Assembly: GCA_907165065.1 (NCBI GenBank)
Contig: OU015528.1
Location: 40,477,515 to 40,541,514, forward strand
Source: Caprimulgus europaeus
Taxonomy: Eukaryota > Chordata > Aves > Caprimulgiformes > Caprimulgidae
Reading direction: 5' to 3'
DNA length: 64,000 nucleotides
Shown here in pieces: positions 23,886 to 36,365 of this stretch. Within the stretch, counting starts at the first letter, position 1. The number at the start of each line of letters is the position of its first letter. The translations under genes were made by a program, and so were the position numbers. Below the pieces are notes generated by a model. The model made no database searches, was not told the origin of the DNA, and saw only the letters and a program-made list of their open reading frames with translations.

Positions 23886-26281
23886 TCATTATATACTTTC
23901 TAGATCTCTGTTTTTTTCTTCTCCATAGATGTTTTCCCTTGGTTTTGATTTGCTTTTTGTTTTTGTTTTTCCTCTTGAAGAGCTGTTAGGTTTTAGTTAT
24001 TATCTGTAGTAAAAGTATCTATAAAAAATACACAAACTTGCTGGGTAACACACTCTGAAAAATCAGGTTTCTATGATCACTTAGACTTTAATTTCTTTCA
24101 CCCTTCAGAAAGTTTCTGTTACTGTTTATATCTACTTTCAGTTCTTCCATGTTAATTATCTCTTCAGTCCAGCAGCCTAAGATACTACAATCTACTGCTC
24201 AAGAGTGTGGTGCTTTATCATGAAGAGTTCTTGCTCAGAACATAATCATGACCATGTAAGTTCAACAGTAATAGGAAAAAAAAAAAAATCTTGCACATTT
24301 GGACTCATTCAAATATTCTTTAAAAAAAAACACTTTTGGGAAATCAGTTTACAATACGATGACATTTAGGCTTTCAGCAAATCAACTGAAAAGAAAGTGA
24401 ATGGAATATTCAAAGACCTTTCAATAAGAAAAGTTATAAAGAAAGTGCCTGTTGACAGGCAACCATTTTAAAAAAGTAATATTGTTCTTTGTAAGCTAAG
24501 CATTATATATAACTTTGCTCATTGAGTACAGTTTCCTGCCACTAAATAACTGAGCTTAATTTCTCAATCTCAAGCCACTGCTGATCCCTGCATTACATGC
24601 TAACTTTCAAAGCAGACTATTTGTTTTGCAGAAACTGTACAATATTTTACTAAAAGAGCAGTTTTCTTATTCTTCTTACCAAATAAAAAATATATATTTC
24701 TTTAAAAAGTAACTATTTATCTCTTCTTTCAATATCTATTAAATAGGAAATGGCCTTTTTGATAACATTTCCCTTCCTCTCTCACACCCTTTTAGAAATA
24801 TAACTCTTCACCTCCTAATATCTTTTGGTTAGTGCTCTTTACTCCAAGAAATTTCTGTCCCCCTACTGATTTATAACTGTAGGTATGCTAGAGTTTGCAT
24901 CTATTGATCTAATGTGATGACGTCTACAAGCTACTCTTATTTCCTTACAATGACAAAAAAATGTTCAGAAATAATAATGTTTGGGATCCTTTCTCTTCCC
25001 TAACCAAGTCTTTTAATGTAATTCCATAATACAAGATCCTAGCCAGCAGTCAATAAAATCTAGAGGTGATCTGCAAAGCACAGACAAATAAAAGCTTTTA
25101 AGCCCCTTACTGACACTGACTTCTGGCTTGTTATATCTCTCCTTATATATAAAGTAAATAACCTAATAACTTAAAAATACTAAATTAGCATTATCAGTAT
25201 TTTAAGATTTGAAATACGAGGTTAGATCATAACCTCAGAGTAATTCAGATTTTCCATTTGTTCTCATGCAGACTTTCCTTAGCAGTTCCATAATTTCTCA
25301 TAAATAACAATTGTTTTGTTATAAACTTTCAGAAATAGCAGAAATTTCAGAAGTATTAAAAAAGGAGTTTTCATTCACATAGGGACTTTCAGTTTGGGGG
25401 ATTGCATCTGAATCCAAATTGCATTCCGTAATTGTAATGAATTCCTTCTAAGGTTTACACTTGAAGCAGGTGGAAGAAGATTGCATCAGGAGATCAACCC
25501 TTTCAAATTAAAATAGTTTATGATGTTCATCTACATTTTAATCATATATAAAGGATTTGTTCCTGAAATACATCAAGAAACTCTATTTTCACCTCCTGAA
25601 ATGCATCAGAGAGTTTATAGCCAATGAAGCAAAATATGTTGCACATTTTCACTTAATCTATCTTTCTCTCTGGTGTATGCAATATTACATGGATGTAGGT
25701 GTCAGAGATTTTATTAACAACTATATATAAAACTATCAGAATAGAAAGCTGAAAGTGATTTCATATGCCAAATTCACTTTGTTAAGGATTTAACTGCTGA
25801 GCTCAACAAAAAAGAAGAATTTATGATTATATTAGATACATCTAATAATGTTATTTTACTCAAAATGCAGTGCAGTACAATACCAGCAGATAGATAAAGC
25901 AGACCATGTATAATCAGAGACTAGGAAAACTGTATGATTTGAAGGTACAAAGAATAAAGACATGTTTCTTGTGACCAGAGAGATCATGAGTTGGAATTGC
26001 TTTTGTCATGCACAAAGACTGACAAGATTCACTACTTGAAAAAGTATCTTGTGTTCCTGACAAACAAGGACAAGACTAATACTGCTAAAATCTTCCTATA
26101 CTGACAATTATTTCAGTATTTTTTTTTCTCTCTTGAATTATAATTACCTTTTTTCTATTCATAATTGAATTTTAAGTCAAATGAAAATGAAATTCAGTGG
26201 CCTAAAACCAACTGCATGTTAGCAGAAATGTGCAGAATGTTGCTAGTAGTGACTTATCTAAATCAACTACCGAAGAAAATA

Positions 26282-26307
26282 TTTTTTTTTTTTTTTTAAA
26301 AAAAAAA
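26282..26307. repeat. T16-A10 self-complementary tract
   Basis: A T-run directly joined to an A-run, which could fold back on itself. Confidence 0.85.
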
Positions 26308-27821
26308 GAAGAAACTCTGCAAATCGTGTTTTTTGAACAATGAACTACTACAAATGGACAGCAAATGTTTTGGAAAAGAAATGCAAAACAGAAACTTGTC
26401 TTCATCTCATGTAAAAATTACCTCTATTGGATGCCACAAATACTAGAGGTAGAATAACTGATGATAACACCAATTAATGCTAAAAAAATGCTTTGTTCCT
26501 AAGTAATCCTTATTTTTTTTTTTATTCAATAAATTATTTTTCAAGTTTTGACCTGTTCTATTTACCTGGAGCATAAATGGACATAATGACCTAAAAGTCT
26601 TATTAGCTTCTGGGCTCGGTTTTGACAGGAGCTTTTAAGGTGTGCTCCAAAAAGATGCAAAAGTATACTGCAATAATTAACTGACAGTAATCTCGATTAA
26701 GAAAACATCATAATGGCTATACTGGGTCAATGGTTCAAATTTCCTAATAGTTTGGTACAGTATGGGTAATATTTTTTTTTTTTCTCCAGAGATTTTTCTC
26801 CACTATTCATTTCTTGACACTACTATTAAAGCACAGTTAATGTTTTTATTATTCTAGGTTATAGTCTTTCATTGTGATGATTTTTACTGTACTTATGAGA
26901 TTCAGACAGAAGCCTATTTGGTCTTGGAACTTTAGTTCCAAGATAATTATATTACAGTTTGACAGAGAACTATATGTTATTTTTTAATACTGATACTTAT
27001 CATAGACTGAGTGAATATGAACCTTGTGTAAGAGTTTTGTTCCACTGAATTATCTAGTTTGTGTTTTCCTTTAGATAAAATTAGACATCAAACTACTGGT
27101 AGAAACTTAAAATTATTGGTAAGATAACAATTATTAGAAGATGCACTTAGCAACTTTTTTCACACTGCGATTGCTCAATGGATGCATCCTATTTCTAGAG
27201 ATTTGCATATTTTCATAACAGTGGCAAAGTTTCTTATCGTAGTATGTAAGTATAGTGGTAGGTCAGCAAAATGCTGGAAGAGGCAACACAAAAATGGCAC
27301 AGCTTTAAGTCACGACAAAAGACTACTTTTCTGGGAAAAACTTTGGTTCTCAACTATCGATTTTACAGGTATTATGAATTGAAATTTTATTTCTCTGTGT
27401 CAATAAGGAAAAGATCAACAGAAGACATTTAAGCAGACATGAAGGACAATGCTAGAAGAGGAATTAACAGGAAAGTAAAAAGATTAAAACAGATCTCTGA
27501 TATCACCATGTGCTATTGGAAAAAGACATTCAAATCAGATTTAATTATTAATGGCATAGCGAAGTCAATCATAAGAATAGTAGATGGAGGGATGTGTTTA
27601 ATGCTGGTTTTAGGAAAATACATTTGCTTCTAAACAATGTGATAAGATCTTTTGGAAATAGCAGATTTCAGAGTTTAGAACAGTATTCTAAAACAATTTC
27701 TGTTTTATGAGTCATTCGACATTTTTTGCATGATAAAGAAAGAAGTTTGTATCGGAGGCTTTGGGAATTCTGTATAAGGATGAGGAATGCTTTCCAAGCA
27801 TCTTCAAACACACAGGCACAC

Positions 27822-28300
27822 AATAGGATTGTTGATTTGGGCTGGAAGGGACATTCAGAGGTCATCTAGTCCAAGCCGTCTGACATGGGCAAGGACATCT
27901 TCCACTAGGTCAGGTTTTTCAAAGCCTCATTCAATCTGGCTTTGAACACTTACAGGGATAGGGCATCCACAACTTCACTGGGAAACCTGCTCCTGTGTTC
28001 CACCAGCACGATCATAAAAATTTTTTTCTTTATACCCAATCTAAATCTACTCTCTTTCATTGTAAAATTGCCTCTTGTCCTATCACTGCAGGCCTTAGTA
28101 AAAAGTCTTTCTCTTTCTTATAACTTCCCTTTATATATTGAAAGGCTACAAAAAGGTGTCCCTTAAGGCTTTTCTTCTCCAGGCTGAACAAATCCAGCTC
28201 TCTCATCCTTTCTTCACAGCAGAGGTGCTCCTGCCCTCCATTTTCATGGCTCTCCTCTGGACCCTCTCTAAAAGATTCACATCTTTATTTACTGTACAAG
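27822..28300 (-). mobile_element. CR1 LINE 3' end, diverged
   Basis: Read on minus, this is the ORF2 C-terminus and 3' UTR of CR1, ending at 27822-27850 with diverged 3' terminal text. Recognisable plus-strand words are 'gctggaagggacattcagaggtcatctagtcc', 'ggcatccacaacttcactggg' and 'aggctgaacaaatccagctctctcat'. The octamer tail is eroded. It faces the next copy head to head, with about 70 bp between them. Confidence 0.9.
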
Positions 28301-28368
28301 AGAACAGTCTTCTTTTAATAAACAACACTCCTTAGAATATGTCGTATATAACTATATGTTGTATATAA

Positions 28369-28671
28369 CTGATGGAGTCAGGCTCTTCTCAGTGATGTCC
28401 AATGTCAGGACAAGGGACAATGTGTGCATGCTAGAGCACAGGAGGTTCCATGTAAACATAAGGAAAAACTTTTTCACTGTGAGAGTGACAAGACATTGGA
28501 ACAAGCTGCCCAGAGAGGTTGTGGAGTCTCCTTCTCCGGATACACTCAAAACCCACCTGGATGTGTTCTTATGTGACCTACTGTCGGTGATCCTGTTCTT
28601 GCAGGGGGGTTGGATTAGATAGATGATCTTCCAAGGTCCCTTCCAATCCTTAACATTCTGTGATTCTGTGA
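28369..28671 (+). mobile_element. CR1 LINE 3' end, 300 bp
   Basis: A strongly 5'-truncated CR1 beginning at 'aactgatggagtcaggctcttctcag' and ending in two ATTCTGTG octamers (28655-28670). An open frame at 28356-28622 keeps ORF2 tail words [25 protein letters not shown] and [16 protein letters not shown]. It lies opposite in orientation to the copy just upstream, their truncated 5' ends facing each other. The two 3' ends are of different subfamily style, so this is probably two insertions rather than one inverted duplication. Confidence 0.94.
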
Positions 28672-28822
28672 TAACTAGCCCTGAAAGATCTCTTATTGCT
28701 ATCACCAGAAACCAAAAGGGTGGGTTTTAAATTATTCATGAACTTTATTTCTCCTTGAGGCAGTATCTGACTCACAAATATGTAAAGGATGAAAACTGGC
28801 TTTTGGAGGGTTAAAAGAAATG

Positions 28823-28858
28823 CTGATTTATACAGAAATACTGATTTATACAGAAATA
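28823..28858. repeat. Perfect 18-bp tandem duplication
   Basis: Two identical copies of CTGATTTATACAGAAATA lie end to end. Confidence 0.95.
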
Positions 28859-29091
28859 ATTTAAGTCATCTTGATTTATATTAATATTTCAAGTAAGCAA
28901 ACAGCTATCTAGCTAAATCAATATACTTGATGACACTGGTTTTACTAAGGCTTATATCACAAAAGACATCCAGCATTGTGTAAATGACCAAGTCCTGACA
29001 TGACAGCTTTGTCAGCCTTATTTAACTCTATCCATTTCACTTGATTATTTCAATTAAGGTTGTCCAGTCTTTTGTTTTCTGCTTCAGAAAA

Positions 29092-29150
29092 ACAAATAAA
29101 CAAACAAACAAACAAACCCCAAGCACAAAAAAAACAAACAAAAAATAAAA
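29092..29150. repeat. (CAAA)n and A-rich tract
   Basis: About six CAAA units (29092-29116), then a short spacer and a second A-rich stretch. Confidence 0.85.
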
Positions 29151-30132
29151 TCATTACACTCGCCTCATTTCTAAATCCACAGATGAAACAGGTTTCTTAG
29201 AATTATACAGGAAATCCCACTTTTGTTTTGCCCTCCTATCACATCTAGTAAATTTGAAAACTTGAATTCTTGTTTTAATGATCCAAATCCATATAGAGGT
29301 TTGTTTTGTTTTGTTTTTTAATTCCACCTCTCTATTTGCCTTCTGTAGGTGTTGGGTTTGTTTTGTTTATAACTTACAACTTAAAGACTACTCAAAAAAA
29401 ATAAAGCTATATGTTTTGAAATAGATAACAAAGAGCCCCTCCCCTTGCAGATGGCACATGTTTTAATCTATAATATTAATAACAATACCTGCTAAATACA
29501 GATTTTTCAGTTTTCTGAAAGTGATTTGCTTTAATGTTTAAGATTTCACTTACCTTTTAACCTTGCCAAATTTAACAGTTAAGTGTCAAGTTCACACAAT
29601 GAAAACCAAGCTACAGCTGCTTTACTAAAGAGAGTCTGTAGAGAAAAAAGAAATCCATGTAAATCTTTTAGAATACTTTTTTTCTTCCTCTCTGTCGTCT
29701 TTTTACTCAGTGATTCACCTTACAAAATGATTTTATTGTCTAGAAAATAGCTAAACTTGGTCAGGTTACTATTCTCTTTCCTGGTGCTATCATAGGAGTG
29801 ATACACATACTGTGAATGAGTAATTTATTACGAGAAAAACTTTTCAGAGAGTAAATGGATATTCTGGGGGCAGAAACACATAATTTGCAGTCGTTACATG
29901 TGGTGACTGTTCTAAGAGAAATCATACACATATGCTTCATTTTTTCAGTGGAGCAGTGACATTTTAATACGCATATAAAAATTAAAGCTGTAAAAGTGCA
30001 ACACAATTTGAATTATTCTTTTTTCAAACCAAATAGAGTAGAACCATGGCTGTATGTTATGTTTTGTTTTTCACTCATGAAATGAAGTGTTCTAGTGGTC
30101 TAGCCAACAAACACTTGCATTTAGAATGATAA

Positions 30133-30206
30133 GAGAATAATAGAATTATCATTCTGAATTATGAATGGTTTGGGTTAGAAGGGACCTATAAAGATCATCT
30201 GGTTCT
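30133..30206 (-). mobile_element. Very short CR1 3' terminal scrap
   Basis: About 70 bases: octamer-like text ('aataatagaattatcattctgaattatg') followed by 'aatggtttgggttagaagggacctataaagatcatctggtt', the reverse complement of a CR1 3' end. Extreme 5' truncation leaves no ORF2. Confidence 0.8.
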
Positions 30207-32486
30207 TTCTTGGTAAGTTGCTCTTTTTAGTTTATTTCCAAAAATAGAAATGAAATTTGAGGTGTTGTTTGGGGAGAAAAATACTTCTGATCTGTAGTAG
30301 AGAAGGACTCGGATATTTAAGAATTACAGAAAGTTATGAACTAAGTTGTTGTTAATTGCCTCTATCAGTAATTGCCTTCCAACTAAAACATGATGCCTGA
30401 AGTTAAATATGACAAACGAGCATACCATACACACTGTCATACAGAACTCATGAAGCAATACCATCTTCCTTTTAACAGATGTTTTCTAAACTGCAGAGTT
30501 TGAAAACTGTCTTTATTGAAAATGGGGGCATAATGCATAAAGATTCAACTTTCCATGAGATGACAGGCCATTCAGGCAGAAATATATTTATTTTCTATTA
30601 GCTCAAATCAAGCAAAAATATTTAGCTGAAACATTACAGGTCAGACTGCTACCCCTAGTGATAAGATACATCTAATTTTCGTTTTCTTTTTGGGAATTCT
30701 CTATGCTGACAAACTTAGATTTTTAATAGATGGAAAAATGTACTTCCAAGTGTATACCAAAATTATGTTTTAAAATTTAATTTTTAGAGATAATGTCTTT
30801 ACATTGGACTTAGAAGTAGTTCTTACGAGCCAAAAAACTACCAGCCAAACAATAAAACAAAATTCAGTGAGGGGAATAAAAATTTACTGAATTTTCTAGT
30901 ACTGCAGTCAATCTATCATATTCTCTGTGAGAAAGTGTTCTAGATTGGCATTTAAAGTCTAGATTAAGATTTTTTTTGTGCATAACAAGAGATATTTTAG
31001 AAAAAATGGCCCTAAGCTTGTAAAAGACAATTAAGAGATAATGTATAAATCTAGAGTGCTTCAGGTACTTTGAATTTGGATTTTTCACAGGTTCTCACAG
31101 GAGACAAGAAGAATAATTTTGGAGGAGAATTTGAATTCTTCTAAGTTCTTATCCTCTGCTGGGGATAAGAATATATATACTGCACACAACAGACAGAAGC
31201 ATTCACAGAAATCTCACTACATATTTAATAAAACAACATTGATATTCTGTCTCATAGGAGAGATACAGCAAATGCTTGTGAATACGATGACAAATTAGCA
31301 AGAACCATTATTGTCTAGGTATGTCTGTGCTTAGTCCTTTCTTATACTCTTACACGTTCCTTCAGATTGTGGGCAATATAAAGTGACATCTAATTTAGGA
31401 AGAAAGTCTCACAAAAAAGGGCAAAATAACTGATTCTGAATATCTGTATCAAAACCAAACCTTTATTACTGCAACACAGTAACTGAATTTGTGCATAGTT
31501 CACCCGTTTCTTTCCTGTTTAATCACACATAAAATCCCAAAGATACTGTCTTGCTGTAGAGCTTGCTGAATTTGGTTGGGTGCTTTTAAGAGACAAAGAA
31601 CTTCAGACTTTTATTTCTTCTGTGGCAAAAGTTATATAAGGTGTTTCTCCTGTATTTTTTTAGTAGCACCTTACTATTAGCATCTCACAGAGCAGGTCAG
31701 ATTTGCCCAGAAGTCACTCACCAGTTGGGTGCTGAACATCACTTTTCATGTAGAAAACAGTCTTGAAACTAGTAGGCATAGGCTCATGTGACAGTATGAG
31801 GAGAAACTAGGCTGTAAATTTTTCTTGCTAAAGTATACAGCACAGGTCAAGAATGCCAGATAACATGACAAACCTGATGTTATGTTAGCAAATCAACTGT
31901 AGGTTTTGGTTTTTTTTAGTTGAAGTACAAGAAAATTGGAAAACAAAGTCAAAACAAAAACCATATGGGAGTTTTGCTCAAAATGGCCTACCTATGTGCT
32001 AGTACTAGTTTAAATTTATCCATAAAAGAAAGATTTCCCCTCTTACACAATAGAAGTTTTTTTTAAGTTCAAGATTTATGACTGCAATAAAACTATGATT
32101 CTTCTCTGACTGAAGTCGCATTGAAACCAGAATTTACCATGCTCTTAAAAATATCTCTCTCTCTGAATGTATGCCTGTGTAAAAAATAAATAAATAACAG
32201 GATAAATTAGGTAAATTGTCTATATATCACTTTAATTTCTCAAACTTTCAGGAAAATAAACAACTCCATATACTTTGATTTAGAGTAAGAATCTCCTACT
32301 AAAATAATTTATTTTTGTTTGAGACACTTAGGAAAAAAACATGCATTAGAAATTCACATTATACACAATAAGTATTGTATACACACAAAAAAGAAAGCAC
32401 ACAGTAATGTCTTGAGGTAACTAAAAACTTATAATTTATAAACAAACTAAAAACCACTGAAAACTGCTGTACTGCTTTCTTTGTAG
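30207..32486. other. AT-rich DNA, nothing recognised
   Basis: No recognisable mobile element or exon. The stretch ends in a pyrimidine-rich sequence at about 32470-32486 that forms the acceptor-like border of the next entry. Confidence 0.5.
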
Positions 32487-32704
32487 TTGGGTGTTGTGAC
32501 AGAAAGATTAGTACACAAGGTCAGAGATTATGTTGAAGAAAAGTATTTTAAAACTTTGAACCAAAAACTTTTTCCAAAATCAACAGCTCTTCCAGGTTTA
32601 AGTTATAGCTCTGCAGCAGAGAGAACTGGAAGAATTATCATTCTTCCTGCTGTACAGATTGATACCAGCCCAAGTTGCAAAAGAAGGCATACCAAAGCAG
32701 TGAG
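32487..32704 (+). other. Exon-like open segment, possible host coding exon
   Basis: A pyrimidine tract ending in TTCTTTGTAG precedes 218 bases without a stop in one frame, followed by a GAG|GTATAA donor-like border. The 72-residue reading is varied and lysine/arginine-rich, unlike the low-complexity chance frames around it. It contains VTERLVHKVRDYVEEKYF, LFPKSTALPGLSYSS, RTGRIIILPAVQIDTS and CKRRHTKAVR. I recognise no family. An in-frame TAG forms part of the acceptor, so the frame opens exactly at the border. The open frame runs on into the CR1 that follows, but that part is CR1-derived text. Alternatives are an unknown old repeat or chance, since frames of this length are common in the window. 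Neighbouring candidates at 39618 and 51740 do not join it in frame. Confidence 0.25.
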
Positions 32705-32718
32705 GTATAAACATGTGA

Positions 32719-33014
32719 TGGGAAGGTGTAAAGAAGAGAAAGGCAGACTCTCTTCAGTGGCACCCAGTTGCAGGGCAAGAAGCATTAGACACAAACTGAA
32801 ATACAAAAATTCCATTCAAACGTGAGCAAGGACTTAACTATGACGGTGTTCTAACACTGGACCAGATTGCCTGTAGAAGCTGTGGTGTCTTCAGCCTTGG
32901 AGATATTTGAAACCTGATATTTGAAGCTGCTTTAGCTGACCCTGCTATGAACAGGGTGTTTGGACTAGATGGTGTCCAGAGATCCCTGCTAACCTCAGCC
33001 ATTCTGTGATTCCA
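32719..33014 (+). mobile_element. CR1 LINE 3' end, older copy
   Basis: It starts near 'ggtgtaaagaagagaaaggcag' and runs through 'cagttgcagggcaagaagcattagacacaaactgaaatac' (equivalent of DRTRGNGHKLKY in ORF2) to the 3' UTR. There 'ggactagatggtgtccagagatccctgctaacctcagc' precedes one ATTCTGTG octamer. This 3' UTR type ('ccagagatccctgccaacctcagc') belongs to a CR1 branch distinct from the copies at 7.8 and 20.1 kb. ORF2 text is disrupted. Confidence 0.9.
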
Positions 33015-34403
33015 CAAAACAAATGTAGAAGATCTGTAACATGGTCAAGTCACTCAAATTGTGGACCTTAAATCCCAGGGTGTTATGCTCCCAGGGGAGC
33101 AGTCACATTATGCCAGGTTCAGGAATTCCTCACCTACAGCCAGGATCCTCAGTTTTTCTATGACTACTCGATCCAGACTATACCTTTCCTAAATGCTTTC
33201 TTCCAAGCAAAGCCTCAGAAACCCTGGGACTTGCAGCAAGACCTCAGGTGGTCTAAGAAGAGGCCTGTCAAAATACCATCCTGAATTAAACTACTCCACA
33301 AAACATTTTGAGTGAAACCTTTCAAACACAAAACCCAGGCAAATCAAACCTCATCCTAAAATGCTACAGTTTAATTACCTTATTTTAGTTTTAACTTTGC
33401 CTATTGAGGCTGATGTGTGGTTTGGCAGATATAAACAGAGCAGGGGTAAAGACAAACCATATTTTGTAAAACTGATAAAATTCTCAAAAATCTTAAAAAA
33501 CCCCAAAACAAGCAAAAAACTCTTCCTCCAACTCCCTGCACTTTGGTAATATGTATCCTATGATATGGATTAATTTATTTGGTTTTTGGTCATTTATTTG
33601 GTTTATTCTGTCATGCTTGCCTTCAAGAGACAAAACAAATATCCAAGATAAGAGTTTCTCAACCATATAAACAGTCAAATCTCCATTAAAGAGGAAACCG
33701 TGTCGTAATCTTTTATATCTGCTACAAAAAATAGAAACATTTCATGTAAGTTTATGTGAATGTATGTGCTCATATATGACTAGTATTATGTGCTTGTGTA
33801 AGAAATACATCGTCTTAGAAGAGATAACTTAGTTTTCAAACTAGATAACTAAAAATATCAAGGTCCCACAATCCTAAATTGTACCTGTTTTGTACAATGA
33901 CTAACAATGCAGAGTTCCATATTTTACTTTTGATTCTTCCTTTTTTAGTCTGTTTTGATACTCTGTTTCTTATTAGCATAACTATTTAACTTCACTTATT
34001 ACAGCAAAAGTTAACTTAGTCTATTAAGCCCATTACCGGCTCATTAATGTCAGGCGTGTAAGGAAACATCTATATCAGCTGTATTTCATTATTCCCCTCT
34101 CAGACAGTTTCTTTCTCACCGTTCTCCCTCAAAATTCTTCTGGAAAGATGAGATGCAACATGAACACTTTACTCATTGACCACTTGTCCAGTGGCCCCTA
34201 CCACCTTTCTTTTTACACTTTTGTCTTCCCAGCTCTGTTATGGGTAAGCTTTGTCTTCTGTTCTTCACTTACGTGTCACTTTTGGCTATACAATTTTCAT
34301 TATGTTTTGAGTATCAGTCTCCTCCTAAATGCAGTTCTCCTCTTTGTCCCTGAAAGGATAATTTCAAATTGCATAAAAACAGAAGTAGCAAAAATTCTTC
34401 TCT

Positions 34404-34434
34404 GTTTTTTTTTGTTTTTTTGTTTTTTTTTTTT
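34404..34434. repeat. T-rich tract
   Basis: T runs of 9, 7 and 12 separated by single G residues. Confidence 0.85.
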
Positions 34435-36312
34435 ACAATTTACAGCTCTTCCTATCACACTGTAGCTCAAGAAATATTGCAGATAGATATTCGTGCATCA
34501 AAACATGAATCTGTCTGGTTTGCATGTAGGTTATCTCAAGTATGTGAAAATATTCATGTGTTTCACAAAAATAAGAGAGTTACTTCAAGGTCTCTGTAAT
34601 CCCCAGAAGATACTGAAGTTGTAATATGTCTACATGCCTAAACAACCTGTGCACTGCAAGAATAAGTGGACTTTCTCCCTTTTGTGGTCAAGATAAAAAG
34701 GTTTATCTCACTCTATACTGAACTTATTGTAGCCTGAGATGACTGAGTACTTTTGTCAATTTGCTACATTTCTTGGACACTTAATCCATTCTGAGCACTA
34801 TGTAGAGCTACATTCTGATATTAAGAGGTCACAAGTAAATAAATATTACCTTTATATGAAAAGGGGTGGTCCTATAATTCAGCTTGGAGTTCAATGTTAT
34901 CTTTATTTCAATGTATTCCTACATCTTAAGCTTCCTACATTATACACACTGTAAAATCTTTCCTCATGGGTCCCAGACAGCAAGGCTGGTAAATGATATT
35001 AATTTATCAAAAGTACTGCTTCAGTCATCAGCATGTTCATCAGAAATGACAATGCTTTTTTAGTAGAGGCTCTCAGGAACATAAGACAGTCATTAGAGAT
35101 GCATTGCTGAATGACAACTATATAAAGAAAGAAAAAGGTCACCTCATTGTTAATTGGTTTTCCATGTTGCACCAGCAATGTTAATATATCTTAGACAGAA
35201 CTAATTGCCAGGCAGCAAAAGTGAAACATTTCTCTAGATTACATTCTCTTGATTAGCTATATCAGGTAATTAAATTACATTAAAATATCATGTAAAGAAC
35301 AGATGCAAATCAAAACAAGAAATAAAAATTATGCATATATGAAATATGAATTTTGAGTTTGTATACATTAAATCCTTTGAAACTTTAAAAATTAACCTGA
35401 AAAGAATATACAAGAACCTTTACTGAAAATAGGGAACATTAAGATTAATTATGTAATTTATTAAGAAAAAATGAAATAGTTTTTAATATAATTAGGGAAA
35501 AAGTTGAGGGTTACATGCAACAGTAAAAGACTGAACTTGATAACAGATAAGATTCCTTCATTTCATTAGTATCATAACATTTATTAAGTAGCTTGACTTC
35601 TTTTGTAAACGTATCCTCATCAGCATACTTTCATGTTACACTGAAACAAAACCTGCAATTTTGTACACAATTTTTATTTATATCTCAAATGTCCTTGTGG
35701 AAGCGTCAGTAAGCTTTCAGTGACAATCTTTGACTCTTTAGAGACAAAATTTCCAAAACAACAAATTTCATATTTTTTCGTCCTAGTAAACTCTTATTTG
35801 TTCCTGTGAAAGGTAACAACTCCCATCTCCCACAGCAATGAGCGCCTAAGTGAATGAGGTCCTGTTGACTTCAATGTTATATTTTCATAGCTCCCTCAAT
35901 TTGATAGATTTCATCCAAGGTTTGAAACATCAGGTAGATGTAAGAAATATCACTACTACAGTTACTCTAAAATGAATCGAGTATCACCTGGTTTACAGAC
36001 AATCAAATTACACAAGTTCAAAAGCCATACAAAGCAAATCCTGCAGCAAGAAACTGTAGAAAAAAAATCATTAAAAGATAAACTTATTTTCAAATTACTT
36101 GAATGTTGAACAAGATTTAGCTAATTTTATTATTTTCCAACTATTCTCAGTAGAGTTCCTTCTCCAGCAATCTGAGTTACAGTAGCAAGAAGAACTGCAG
36201 AGAAAAGTCTTTCTAATGACTTGGACTCCAGAGATCCCAATAAACAATATCTTAAAGTCTTTCATGTCTATTAAAATTAACCTTAAAACAAAATCAGAAA
36301 CTTAGTGTAGGA

Positions 36313-36365
36313 AAATAAATAAATAAATAACTTAAGTTATTTATTTATTAAATAAATAAATTAAA
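36313..36365. repeat. (AAAT)n repeat with perfect palindrome
   Basis: AAAT units run into CTTAAG and then ATTT units. Bases 36319-36348 form a perfect 30-bp palindrome centred on CTTAAG, and further AAAT units follow. Confidence 0.9.

Larger units (their letters stand above)
23746..27821. other. AT-rich DNA with A/T runs
   Basis: No mobile element recognised across about 4 kb. It includes an A22 run (23864-23885) and a T16-A10 tract (26282-26307). Open frames at 27182-27382 and 27439-27633 have no recognisable family. Confidence 0.5.
28672..30132. other. AT-rich DNA with small repeats
   Basis: It contains an 18-bp perfect tandem duplication (28823-28858) and a CAAA/A-rich tract (29092-29150). 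No gene or element recognised. Confidence 0.55.

Noticed and set aside
34148-34465. 105-codon plus frame rich in phenylalanine and leucine
   Set aside because: Driven by T-rich sequence ending in a poly-T tract; hydrophobic content is a composition effect.
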